Origin: Marisa cornuarietis | Taxonomy: Eukaryota > Mollusca > Gastropoda > Architaenioglossa > Ampullariidae | Assembly (NCBI GenBank): GCA_004794655.1 | Contig: SMMW01000025.1 | Coordinates: 5,367,001-5,431,000, forward strand | Length of the DNA stretch: 64,000 nt | Direction: 5' to 3' | Shown here: one piece after another, positions 46,028-57,302 of the stretch | Position numbering within the stretch: the first letter of the stretch is position 1 | Layout of the letters: each line of letters begins with the position of its first letter | Position numbers and translations under genes: made by a program | Notes under the pieces: generated by a model | The model's input: only the letters and a program-made list of their open reading frames with translations | The model's database searches: none | Told to the model about the DNA's origin: nothing

Positions 46028-47733
46028 CAGTATGCACAACCAACAAGTACGGCCCAAGGACGCTTTTAGATCGGCCCGTCGCTAAAATTTCATTTTCATT
46101 TTTTCTAATTTTAACCTAAGTTAATTATATTATACCTTTCTTTCTTTTTTCTGAAATGGAGGTGCGTTCTCCCGGTACGACAAGACGAGCTGTCCACAGA
46201 TACTTTGGGCAGTGGATACCTTGGGGACCAATCCTGGTGTCTGGGGGAGCACCTCTCCATTATATTAGTACAAAACATCCAAAGTATTTCAGCGAACTTT
46301 CCGAAGAAAAAAAGGTCACGCCAGCTGATGGAACAGATGAAGGAGCAACAAAACATTTTTACTAAACAGAACAAAACCCAGCAGGTGGTAACATAAGAGA
46401 GTTTTATTGTGACATATAATGCAAAAGAGAACAGAGCGTTCGCGGACAGCGAATTACTCAAGAAATGCATGCTTGATGTCCTCGAAATCGTGTATCCACT
46501 ATCCAGAGAACAAAAAAAAGGATGTCGAGAATACATGTATCAGCTTATCCAGAAGAAAAACGACGTGTTGAGGACAGGGAACACGATTTGCTGAAACAGT
46601 TGAGGCATAAATGTAAGCAGTTTGACTGGTATTCTTTTGCACTGGAAATAGCAGTTGAAACTGATACTGCACAGCTGCTTATTTTTATCCGCTTCGCTAA
46701 CGATGACTTCAATATAACCCAAGAACTGCTTTCAATGGAGTCAATGAAAAACACTACAATGGCGAGGATTCACCGAGAAGCATGCATGGGCTTCGTTGTG
46801 GAAAAATTAAGGAGTGTCACTACTGATGGATCTCCAGATTTAATCGACAGGACTGTTGGTCTTCTGACAAGAATTCAGCAAGCTGTTCATGGAACATAAT
46901 CGGGCCATAAACGTCCCCTTTCTTCACTACATTATACATCGAGGAACGATGGGCAAACATATACTGGACATAAATCGTGTTGTACGTACTTTGATGAAAT
47001 CGTGAACTTTATTAGAACAAGAGGGCCCAACCGCCGGCATTTAAATATCGTTGTTGGAGGACGTTGAAGCCGATCCCACAAGTGTCCTGTGGCTAAGCGT
47101 AGGAAAAGTTGTTAAGAGAGTTTGTGAACTCCGAAAAGAAAGTTTTTTTAAGAAATAAAAGGAAAAAAATGCGTTCTTCGAGTTTTGTGATCGCCAATTG
47201 GAAAGTATATTAAAAATATTGTCAAATCCGTTTTCCGTGGACGTGGAATATGCACCAAACGCTCTGCAACTTGAGCTGATCGATTTACAGCGCAACACAG
47301 TGTTGAAGGATTCTTTTAATCCCATTGTCCAGTTCTTCAAATCGCAAAGTAAGGACACTTTTCCGAACTTGAAAGAATTTGCCAAAGTAATGGTGATGAT
47401 GTTTACCTCGACCTGTGTGTCAAACAGACTTTTTTCGATCATGAAGCACAGCAAGTCCGACCTGCATTCGCGGATGACGGACAAGCATTTGGCTGCAGTT
47501 CTGCGAATTGTCACATCGGAAACGCCGTCAGATTTGAAGGGTTCGTGAACGAGTTCAAACAGCTTCAATTTTCACAGAAAATTCGGTAAGTGAACACCAT
47601 TATGTACACACTTATTTCGTCCCATTTTTACTAGGCTGTTGTGTAATGATATGGAATTTGGTATGTTACCGCCCTGCCGCATAGTTTAGAATTTGTAGAC
47701 CGGCCCATGCAAAGAAAGCTTTGCCCGCCCCTG
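46028..47733 (+). pseudogene. BED/hAT transposase pseudogene (GTF2IRD2/ZBED-like) with element ends
   Basis: Pieces of one transposase follow in order across shifting frames. They are: a zinc-finger end and linker (HYISTKHPKYFSELSEEKK, FTKQNKTQQVV); FADSELLKKCMLDVLEIVYP; LRHKCKQFDWYSFALEIAVE; TDTAQLLIFIRFANDDFNIT then QELLSMESMK; SVTTDGSPDLIDRTVGLLTR; VLWLSVGKVVKRVCELRKES; and the dimerisation region NLKEFAKVMVMMFTSTCV then NRLFSIMKHSKSDLHSRMTD. hAT transposases excise and insert DNA with 8-bp duplications. Where relatives usually read LDESTD (first catalytic Asp) this copy reads LEIAVE. The segment between ELRKES and FFEFCD is much shorter than in the family, so an internal deletion is likely. 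The left end CAGTATGCACAACC then ACGGCCC and the right end complement CAGGGGCGGGCAAAGC resemble hAT termini. Flanking 8-mers do not match. Confidence 0.88.
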
Positions 47734-47760
47734 GCGTAGATCACGCAGAAGCCTTGAGTT

Positions 47761-48057
47761 GACATCATGCTGGTTTGACGAGCCGCATCAGCTGACATGA
47801 TGGTTTGACAAGCCGCATCAGTTGACATGCTGGTTTGACGATCCGCATCAGCTGGCATGCTGGTTTGACGAGCCGCATCAGCTGACATGCTGGTTTAACG
47901 AGCCGCATCAGTTGACATGCTGGTTTGACGAGCCGCATCAGCTGACATGCTGGTTTGACGAGCCGCATCAGCTGACATGCTGGTTTGACGAGCCGCATCA
48001 GCTGACATGCTGGTTTGACGAGCCGCATCAGCTGGCATGCTGGTTTGACGAGCCGCA
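47761..48057. repeat. 30-bp minisatellite, about 10 copies
   Basis: The unit GCTGACATGCTGGTTTGACG then AGCCGCATCA repeats with an exact 30-base period and few substitutions. It starts 27 bases after the right end of the hAT element. Repeat-peptide frames on both strands (30 bp is ten codons) are artefacts. Confidence 0.97.
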
Positions 48058-49027
48058 GTAAAGAGACTGTGTTTGTGTAGCAATGACGGCTGACATTGTC
48101 GCTGTTGACAAACACGGATGTCACTTTCTTGTTCGGTCGCACAGACAGAAACTGATTGCGAGGGACGTCTCTAGCTTCGAAGGGAAGTCAACAGAATGCT
48201 GGAGGTAAGATTTTAAATCACAATGTGAAAGAAACCTTTCTCATAACTTTGTACACCTGACACACAGCCATATACACCTGTCATAACCACGTAGACTTGG
48301 CACAGCAGTAGACACCTGACACAAAGACTGTAGACACGGTAAGTACGTGTCGCAAATAGAGCCTGTCACCCCGTGCACGTGGCTAGTGAGTTTGCGCGCA
48401 GATGAAGCGTCTTTTATTCCGCGATGAGTCTTTGCTGTCCCATCTTTGTTTGCCTTACTTTAAATAACCTGATGAGCTGACTTGCTGAGTCCTCCTGCCT
48501 GTCTTTATGTTATCAATCAGTTTCTGTACTGTTTGTATATAACGTATTGTGTGCATGTCCATAGCCATGCCTGAATGTCCGTGTACATGCTTGAACAGCA
48601 CTGGGAGAGAACTGACAATAATAACTACAGCGTAGCGCCACTGACCACGTGACTGTAAAGCTCAACGGACAGCATGGAGTACAGAAGACTGTCAAAGAAA
48701 GGACAGGAGAGATTGACAGTTTTGACAGCTTTAGGTTACTGTACTGTCTAACTTTGGGAGGAACTGTGTCGTGGCGCCTGACCTAGACAGGGGGCGCTTG
48801 CGCTGATGTCGGGTATGTGTGCCTATGCATGTGGTGTCTACATCGAGACGATATGCCGCCCTCTGCCGAGATCCGCTTGGATACAGATTGATTCAAACAA
48901 CTGCAGTCTGACCTCGTGTAATAAACCATGTACCGGCCTGTAACGGCAATGTACCCACTGCATTTTCAGCCTAGCTCCCTCCGTGACCGGATCATAAGGG
49001 TAAACTGTATCAGATGTTACAGGTTAC
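48058..49027. other. No gene recognised
   Basis: Loose CACCTGACACA-type repeats lie at 48250-48340. Frames are under 65 codons. Confidence 0.5.

Positions 49028-49086
<59 letters not shown>
49028..49086. repeat. (ATCA)n microsatellite, about 15 units
   Basis: A pure tetranucleotide run. Ser-Ile-Asn-Gln repeats in the 147-codon plus frame come from it. Confidence 0.98.
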
Positions 49087-50377
49087 CCGAGTAATGGATT
49101 TAAGCGGCTGCCCGAGGTAGATCAGCTTCAACGTGTGGTGGCAATGGTGGTGATAATTGTTGCTGTAGCTGAGATGTTGAAGTCGGTGGCAGTGTGTATA
49201 AGTGTGTTTATAGGTATTACTCATATTGATCAATTCAATGATTATTTTTGTCCATTTCTTTTGTCTTTTCCATCGTGTATAGTTTTTAATGTCAAGATCA
49301 GAACTGACGGTCCCAGGGCCGTTGCTCAATTTTCCGTGGCACGACAAAAACAGCGAAGTGTAGACAGCTGAATCACAGATGTATGCCGTCAAACGTTTTT
49401 GCTCATTAACCCTGTGACATATCAAATACGTCAGCATCATCACTACTATGGCATACCTGTTGAGGTTACTGAGGGATGGTGGACGGGTAGGTGTCAACAT
49501 GTGGTCATGTGGATATCGCGCACAGGTGTATGATGAGGCAGAAAATGTCGAGAGGTAAGCGTATTAGTTTGTATAAAGAGAGGTGAGTGCATCAGTATGT
49601 GGTTAGTACAGAGAGGTCAGGGTTTCAGTGTGTCAAAACCCAGAGTGTGTACTATAGATAAATATAGAGGGTCTGGCGTGAGAATATGATGTGGTTAGCC
49701 TTTTTAAGAGTCGAGTTTTGTTCAGTTGGACACATCTGACCTTGGCAGTTATTAGCTTTTCACCAAAACGGCCCATAAAAATGTCATTATTCACCAGCAA
49801 TTAGCACTGGCGAGTAACATCACCATGGGGATTATGATCACCTAATGGTAACAGGTGATGCAGGTGTCTACCCCGTCAGGTGTCTACTCCATAGGTGTCC
49901 GTATGACTACAGAAGATGGGGACATCAGAGCCTAACGCTGTTTACACCTGAGTCGAGGCACAAGTAGAGTTGCCAGAGGTGACGGCAGTGTCTACATTAG
50001 CGCCAACAGCTGGTCATTTACTGGCGTTACGATGATGTCATTCTAGTCTCAGGTGGTCAGTGTTACCTCCAGATGTTTCAGACGGATGTGCATTGCACCC
50101 TGACCCAGCAAGCCGTTCGCGAGCGAAGCCTGGGGACCCTGTATGTCTGTGTTTGCTCAGCGTCTGGTCTGCCTGGATACATAGATTTTGTGCTTATGTT
50201 GCCCTCCTTGTGTGCAACGTTCAGCGGTGATAGTGTCACGTGAACTGCTTCTGTTTGCTTTAAAACGTTAGTTGACGTGTTAACACTACCTTATCTCGAG
50301 GGCTGGCGGAGGGAAAGTTGCAACCATCTGAGTCTCAGGCTTACCTGCTGTCTGTGTGTCTGTCTGCCTGTCTGCAG
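49087..50377. other. No gene recognised
   Basis: Loose repeats of AGAGAGGT(G/C)AG phrases (49545-49660) and AGGTGTCTAC phrases (49860-49905). A 139-codon minus frame (49081-49500) starts in the microsatellite flank and has no domain. Confidence 0.45.
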
Positions 50378-50548
50378 ACAAGCGGAAACGCGATTATTGT
50401 CGAGCCCCAGACAATCTCCCATGGATCGCTAACCGAGGCGAGCGGCGCTCATCGGAGAGTCGGCATAAAGGGCTGTGCACTTCCGACCACTGGGTACAAT
50501 AATAAAGCACCAGCTAGCAGACATAATCGAACTGAGCAGAAGCTTTGA
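50378..50548 (+). CDS. Candidate terminal exon, unknown protein
   Basis: A long pyrimidine-rich stretch ending TGCCTGTCTGCAG makes a good acceptor. The frame after it stays open for 56 codons to a stop (TSGNAIIVEPQTISHGSLTE, then ASGAHRRVGIKG). An AATAAA hexamer lies at about 50500, inside the frame. No domain is recognised, and the pyrimidine stretch is itself a small TCTG repeat, so the acceptor may be fortuitous. Confidence 0.2.
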   Translation, partial: TSGNAIIVEPQTISHGSLTEASGAHRRVGIKGCALPTTGYNNKAPASRHNRTEQKL

Positions 50549-50938
50549 AAAAAAAATCACGAATTTGCGTTGTTTGCAAACGTTAAAAATGTTTTCCAAC
50601 ATAACAGGGTCAAAGTCTTCCTGTTGTATTCAACATATCGCGTTTCTTGTTTTTCATTCCTGTCGACTACGTGGAACCAAACACGGCCTGCTGAGCACCG
50701 ACGTAATTGTCACGTAGCCAGGTGGCGCTATTACGTGATCTTGTCTGGTGTGCGAGTCGCGAGTACTGACGGTTTCTTCCGCGGTCAGAATGGGACTCGA
50801 AACCATTGTGTCATGCGTCAGAAGGCCCAGTGAGAACTACTCACCCATCTCATGTGCGGCGTGATCCGAGCAGACGATCATCTTGCTAATTGACTCCTCT
50901 GTCAATTAGTTTACCTGGCACGGTGTTTGCTTTGACAG
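50549..50938. other. No gene recognised
   Basis: Frames of 80 and 87 codons overlap without a domain. CTAATTGACTCCTCTGTCAATTAG at 50885-50910 is a short inverted repeat. Confidence 0.5.
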
Positions 50939-51083
50939 TGGACCCAGACGACGCAGCAGCTGACACTAGCGCACCTGTCGGTGCCAGGCTAGCAAGGAAA
51001 TCAAAGCAAGTCAAACACCGGCACCACCTGTGCGAGCTCCTGGTTTGTATTAGCAACGCTGGGTCACCGCCAGGTCACAGCCA
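50939..51083 (+). CDS. Candidate internal exon, unknown protein
   Basis: The stretch is bounded by GTGTTTGCTTTGACAG and by GCCA followed by GTAAGTTTG, a strong donor. One frame is open throughout and reads VDPDDAAADTSAPVGARLAR, then KSKQVKHRHHLCELLVCISN. The composition is GC-richer than its surroundings and contains no repeat. The protein is not recognised. The phase would need an upstream exon ending after the first codon base; none was identified. Confidence 0.28.
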
Positions 51084-52579
51084 GTAAGTTTGCGACATCC
51101 AGAGCACCCTGGTACCCGGGAGCTCATTTATATCCCCCTTCCCTTCCTTGAGATATCTGGACCAGCTGCGCTACAAAAACACTTCCGCCATACTCCCTCT
51201 CCTCACTCCCTCCCCTCTGTGAATATGCGTGCGTGTCTTTTTGTGTGGGTGCCTGTGAGTGTGTGCGCCTGGGTGTGAGGGAGAGAGGGGGGGGCTTGTG
51301 CTTGCTATAGAATATTAATTCATTTATCTTCGTGCTTGTCGTGGTATATTTGTGGAATGTTCCATTATTTCTTTGTCCAGCTATACACAAGCATTTCATC
51401 GCTGGCAGATCTGTTCCCAGTCTTGGACACGGTGACACACCAGACGCGCCCCGTAGTCCGGGCTGGCGCGTGCTTGTAGACGGGGTAGACACATGGCAGG
51501 CAGGCATGTGGAAATAGAGAGTCGCGCATGGTGGGGAGTCTCTGTAAGCAAAGTGCCACGCGTACACCCCAACAGGCTAAACATCTTTGAACGGAAGATC
51601 AGCTTCATTGAATCAGGTGGGCAACCATGCCTGCAGAAAGGACACAATACAAGAATGACAATGACCTACTTTATCTGTCCCACTGGGCAATTTGAGCAAG
51701 GGAATGTGCTCTAGTCGCAAAGTAAAAGTTAGAAATAGAGGTAAGAAATAAAGTTCTTGCAAGGTGCAGCATCAAGGATGTCAACAGTGAAAAAAGAAAA
51801 ATGAAAAAAGAAATGGGAGAGAGACAATCACATCATATCAATCATATATAGAATGAGCATTGCTTGCCATTGCAAAAAAGGGACCTTGCAGACAGACACT
51901 GGGAGACAGGGTACCTTGCAGACAGGGCATCTTAAAGACAGGGAAAATTGAAGACAGGGCACCGTTTAGACGCAGCACACGGTGTAGGCTGCACGGCAAC
52001 AGCCCTATCAACATCAGCAGTACCATCTCCGTGCATGACACGAACACTCAGCGAAAGCTGTGCCCTACATCAGCAGCACCATCTAGCGGCATTTCCCTAT
52101 CTCCACAGCAATCTTGGAGCCACTCTGCTGGTGGTGCCACCACCTGGCACCCTTACAGCCTCTTGTACCCGGCTTGCAGGTTATTTTGCCCCGCGGTTCT
52201 GAACATCAGCACCCAGACTTCTGGACAAACAGCTCCCAAAGGAACTGAGATCTTGGGGGCATGTCAATAGAATTATCTTTTCATATCTCCTCTGAAAAGC
52301 GTGCGGCCTCGTCCCGTGTTGAACGCCGAGGCACATTCTCCAGTCATACAACGTATAACGTTAACCAAGGGCTCTACACATTTTAACGGGGGATCTTTCC
52401 CATCCCATCCCATCCCTATGCCTCCCTCCCCCAACCCGCCAAATGTAGCCCGCGCGGCAACTACAGTTAGTATACTTGTGAATTCTTGTTTACAAAATGA
52501 ACGACCGAAAACGTTAGCTCAAAACTTCGCACGAAGAGATTGCGGTGACAAAAAGTTGGCAGCCAACGGGCACGCATGC

Positions 52580-52581
<2 letters not shown>
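51084..52581. other. No gene recognised
   Basis: GACAGGG-type repeats lie at 51885-51960. The 136-codon plus frame (51860-52270) contains CATCAGCAGCACCATCT duplications and no domain; the 147-codon minus frame (51124-51567) also lacks one. Confidence 0.45.

Positions 52582-52625
<44 letters not shown>
52582..52625. repeat. (CA)n microsatellite, about 22 units
   Basis: A pure CA run ending in TATAAAT. Confidence 0.97.
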
Positions 52626-52628
<3 letters not shown>

Positions 52629-52805
52629 AATCAAATTTATGCCCATCGTACATTTAATTACACCACACACTCCTATGAACATCTTGGGTCATTGTGAGGG
52701 TAACCCTTGCATCATTCTGACCCAGAAACCTCAAGAACACAAAAACACTTCAACAAAAGAGCGTCAATCAAACCAAGAAGAAAATACTGTGCCACGATTT
52801 GAACA

Positions 52806-52858
52806 CAGACAGACAGACAGACAGACAGACGGACGGACGGACGGACGGACGGACGGTC
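52806..52858. repeat. (ACAG)n(ACGG)n compound tetranucleotide microsatellite
   Basis: About six ACAG units pass into about seven ACGG units, the complement of the arrangement at 31473-31525. Confidence 0.96.
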
Positions 52859-53580
52859 GGACAATTTCCACTCAAGTGCCCCATTTCCTTGTTTCTGTGG
52901 ATACCAAGACCCAATGTCCGACAACTTGATTCTTACTACCCTGACCCCCTTTCCCACCACCATCACCACAGATAAACTAGTTCTCATGTCTCAAACTTTC
53001 ACGAACTTACTGACAATATCAGATTCGCGCCCCTCTCCACTTATCAAAATAGATAGCAATTATAAACGCAAAAAAGATTGCAGTTGCCTTCAATAATGTT
53101 AATATTATTTGCTTCAAATGAAGGCTGGAAGTCTTAATTGTAGTTACTTTTAACAGATCGCAACCTGGACAAGAAATCCGGGTACATTAAGAATTCTGTC
53201 GGGTGCAAGTCGCGATAAAAGCACAAGTCACGCTGACCTGGAGCAGATAAATAAGTGGTAATCAGCGAAGAGGCAAGTCCCATGTGTTTCAGGAGAAACC
53301 TGAGGACATTGTGCCCGGCTAAATGGCAGATTAGCAGGCTGCGGGTCGCTGTGACTACTGGAGCGTACAGCGAGTCAGTTATGGTCGTCTCCAGACGACG
53401 GCTCCCATTCAAGTCGTGATATAAGAGCTGAAGTTTACAGCGCTGTAAATATTTTAAGGCAGAAGAAAAGTGAGTGTGCTGCGCACCAGTCTACAGGATC
53501 TATAACTCAATCTCTTCTACCCTGATCGCGTCTGAATGTGTGAATGGCCAGCAAGTCAGCGAAGGAGGGGGATGGTGCTC
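52859..53580. other. No gene recognised
   Basis: Frames of 60-96 codons have no domain. Confidence 0.5.
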
Positions 53581-53614
<34 letters not shown>

Positions 53615-53620
53615 CGTGTG
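53581..53620. repeat. (TG)n(CG)n tract, Z-DNA type
   Basis: About 13 TG units, then CG units, then TGTG. Confidence 0.92.
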
Positions 53621-54013
53621 CCAATCTGCATATGGATCAGCAAACACTGGTTTGGACCGATAAAATAAACTGTCGCCTTGGAGTCAAGGTGAAGACGTGG
53701 AAGGCCTTGCTTCATGAGTCTGCACCCGAATGTGGGAAAGCAGCGTTCCCCTTGCTGAATATGTACCGCCTACAAGGCTACCGAGTGGGTGAATGACATT
53801 TAGGGTCAAGGGACTGTCAGCTAAACATTTGTCACTTACAACTATTTGAAGACACTGAAAGTAAAGGATTTCTGGAATGTACAGTCGAGATGGGCGAAGG
53901 AAAGTGGGAGGTAACTAACACATAGAAGGTCGAGCTGTTTTCAACTCCAGTGGAGGGTAGGACGGGGTGTCGTCAATTCCAGTAAATGAATGCATGGGGT
54001 GGACTAGTTACAC

Positions 54014-54080
54014 GCGCACGCACGCACGCACGCACGCAAAAATGCACATACACACACACGCACAGACGCATGCACGCACA
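54014..54080. repeat. (CGCA)n and CA microsatellites
   Basis: CGCACGCACGCACGCACGCA followed by interrupted CA and CGCA units. Confidence 0.9.
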
Positions 54081-54116
54081 CAAATTGCAATGACAGCCAG
54101 ATGAGAATCTGTCGGA

Positions 54117-54386
54117 CAGGGGCCAGTTGCACAACACATTTCTAATTTTAAACACTTTTAGGCCTTAACTCTATTTAGATAATTAGTTTAAAGTGCACAC
54201 CACAATTTTAGAATTTTTAAAACTAAAATTGCTTTATGTATGATAAAGTTGTTTGAGTCTGACTTTCTGTTCTGTCAGTACAATTTTTTGTATGTTTTTC
54301 TGCAGAGAATCCAAATGGCTTAGAAGAGATTTTGCTTCTTTAGAACAGTTTTAAGGTTTAGAAACGTGTTGTGCAACTGGCCCCTG
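54117..54386 (-). mobile_element. Inverted-repeat DNA element (MITE), copy 3
   Basis: This is the best-preserved copy. It starts CAGGGGCCAGTTGCACAACA and ends with the complement (GTGTTGTGCAACTGGCCCCT, then G). The inverted repeats are perfect over about 21 bases and imperfect over about 30. The interior aligns end to end with the 13.4-kb copy in reverse orientation. It is non-coding. The flanking 8-mers CTGTCGGA and AGCGCTGG do not match, so the target duplication is lost or of another length. Confidence 0.92.
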
Positions 54387-54811
54387 AGCGCTGGCTGGAA
54401 GGTCGGTCACGGAGTGGTGGTTATCGTGAAGACGACTGGAAAATAAAACGCTTCCGGTCTGGAAGTTGACGAGGCGCCTGGCTGTTTCTCCATCTTCTTT
54501 ATTTCCAAAAAGGGCGGTAATCTGGTTCACGTACGGGAGACATTAAAGAGAAGAAAGAACAAGAGAGAAAGGGGGAGGTGTCTGTGAAGACTCCGCACAG
54601 AATACCTCGTTACAAGCTCGCTAAATAGTCCTCAAGCTGCTACTGAGTCCTGTCATCATCAGTCCGTAAAAGAAAGTTAAGCGGAAGTTCTTTCTGGTAA
54701 AATGAAGAAGCTGTCTCTGATAAAGGATGTTAGATTTATATTGGAGAGGGGGGGAAGTATTTGTAAGTGATTAAAAGGCTAAAAAATGAAGGGTTGTGTG
54801 GCAGCTGCACA
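54387..54811. other. No gene recognised
   Basis: Nothing noted except purine-rich GAGAGAAAGGGGGAGG near 54565. Confidence 0.5.
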
Positions 54812-54900
54812 ATGTACAGAAGTGAAGATACATGATGTACAGAAGTAAAGATACATACTGTACAGAAGTAAAGATACATAATGTACAGAAGTAACGATGA
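54812..54900. repeat. 23-bp tandem repeat, about 4 copies
   Basis: GTACAGAAGTAAAGATACAT plus ACT repeats at exact 23-base spacing. Confidence 0.92.
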
Positions 54901-56394
54901 ATGTAACCTCTTTTTCAATTATAATTCTGTGTACCTTACTGGATCCCATTGTTATTGCTACTAGCGCCCTAGAGCTAACATCGATCAGTTGACTATCTAG
55001 TTCAAAGGATAATGACACGTAGATGGAGCTCTAAGCTAGCACAGTGATCGAAACGAATCGACAATTCGAATGAAAAGGGATTTTAGGAACCCCACTAACC
55101 GCTTGCAGCAAAAATTGTAATTTTATTGTGATCCAAATTAAATGAATTTTTCTGTTGCACGTACATATTTTCATCCACGGCTGGTATTCTCCAAATTGAA
55201 AAGCTGTGATATCTTTCGATTTAAAGCTAAAAGCGTTGGAGTGGCTCTATTATTTCTGGACCACTTGATTCAAGTGAACTGTGTGCAAACGAAGGCGAGA
55301 CTGTGCTCGGAAGCTGGAGCTCAGAAGATGTCATCACCACAGGAGACGTCAGTGTCTGCGGACTGATGTTCTGTTTCCACTACATTCAAGGTTCGGTCTG
55401 TTCTGCCTGGTGCATGGTTTGCGACATGTACACACTTTCATTTGAAAAAATAAAGCATCTGATCTTCGTTAAGCGCATGCCTTTTGGCACTAAAAAAAAA
55501 AGAACTTCACTCAATATATCAAGGAAGGTTTAGTGCTTCTGCTAGCCCTTTGAAATGGCTTCTAATGAAATACGTGCGCTTATCTTGCGCCCGATATCCC
55601 TAATCATGAAATAACTGCGCACATAGCCCAAGGCGGAACTATACAACCGGATCCAAAATTTTTGGAACTATTTTTAGCACCTCTCAACGATCTGAAACAA
55701 GTCTCCAAACGTTTGAAAATCTCTAGTGTCTTTCGGGAGACTTTAGGTTTATGAATGTATAATTATATTTTAGAAGATATCTAAGAATGGGATGCTGTGA
55801 ATGAAGTTAGCTGATAGAGCGCGATCTTCAAGATTAGATAAATATCATGCTCGGTCAAACAAAAGGAAATTTTAAACCCTTGAACATGGGAGTGAGAATA
55901 ACAGGAGTGTTACATTAGCATCTGACAGTGCTGCCTGCTCCCTTCGCTAGGAACTGGAACAGCTACCACCCGAATAATAATTGTACTGCTTACTCACACA
56001 GTCGATTTAATCCTTTTCACGCACAGTCTAAGGGGCTATTATTCTTCGAGGCCAGAGTTGCATGCCCGATCTGTCGGGCGTTTCTAACAACAGTATGAAA
56101 GGGCTGACATCTCTATTAAGAAAGATATCTTCCGACCTGAACCTACGGCGGCAGTGGAAGTCTCCGTTTCATTAGCTCCATGAATACAGCTCATTTAAAG
56201 GCGTACTTCGGTCAAAGATAGCGAGTTCCGTAGACCGCAGACGAACCATTTCCGACCATCTAACGCAAGACATAACTGTTCAGTCCTTCCTACATTTTTT
56301 TTAGGAATGATTGCTTCACATGTTGGCCTTCGGAACTCAAGATCTGTTAATTGTCAACATAGATGTCTTCTTCCTCACTCATCACAAAAATGAT
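54901..56394. other. No gene recognised
   Basis: Two overlapping plus frames of 74-76 codons (55142-55533) show no domain. AT-rich overall. Confidence 0.45.
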
Positions 56395-56490
56395 AACGAA
56401 CAATAGACAAATTTGACTGTGAACGACAGAAAAATATGACTATGAATAATAGACAAATTTGACTGTGAACGATAGACAAATTTGACAGAA
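56395..56490. repeat. 24-bp tandem repeat, about 4 copies
   Basis: The phrase AATAGACAAATTTGACTGTG then AACG recurs with substitutions. Confidence 0.85.
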
Positions 56491-57240
56491 AACATTGAAA
56501 CAAAAATTACCTTGAAACGAATAGTTAAGAAGATAACCCTAACGTTAGGCAAGTGAGTCAAGTTACTCAGGACGAACTACCAGACTACGGAAGATCAGTG
56601 AGACAAGGTGTGGAGTGACAAGCGTGTCCAGTGTCTGGATGTCTGGCCATTGTCTCACTGTGTCAGTCCTGCACACGGGCCAGGGACTGAGGTGTGCATG
56701 TGCCGGTTGTGACGCAAATCTTCAAACAGACCATCAGCGATCAAAATAGCCGCCAGACCTGTGTGCTTAAGGATCAGACTGCAAGAAGGAAAATATTGCC
56801 AGAAGCAAATAACGAAAGCTGATAAGCACTCTCCCGTTTGGCTCGTGTTCAAGACAGAAAAGTTCAGTGTGCTGCTCTCTTCCTTTCTTCCTCTCTCTCT
56901 CTCAACACACACACACTCACACAAAATATTTAAATACCAACCGTACAAAAACATTGCCAGACGACTTTGAAACGATGTCAGCACAAACAATTACTTTGCC
57001 AAATTCTGTTTAAGACACTACATGCAATGCCGGGCTAAAAATTGGTCTACCCTTGTGGCTGAGCTGGAGTTTGTTTTGCCGAATCAGTGACTTGTTCTTG
57101 CGAACTGATTGAAATCTACGGGTGAAGAGATCGTGTGGACTACAGGCCTCCCCTGGCTGCCCTGCGTGGCGGCGTGGTACGGCGCTGTGGCCCCTTGTGC
57201 TCCTACGCACGAGTTTCAGCCGGCGTCAGCGTCAGGGACT
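56491..57240. other. No gene recognised
   Basis: A 111-codon minus frame (56655-56990) crosses a CT-rich stretch and has no domain. Confidence 0.5.
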
Positions 57241-57267
57241 ACACAGACACACGCACACACACGCACG

Positions 57268-57302
<35 letters not shown>
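57241..57302. repeat. CA microsatellite with CGCA units
   Basis: CACACGCACACACACGCACG passes into about 15 CA units. The surrounding 57120-57480 is GC-rich and open in all three plus frames (103-117 codons), a sign of composition and not coding. Confidence 0.93.

Noticed and set aside
47822..48142. Regular 30-bp repeats considered as a CRISPR array
   Set aside because: Units are contiguous with no unique spacers, and the genome is eukaryotic by all other signs; it is a minisatellite.
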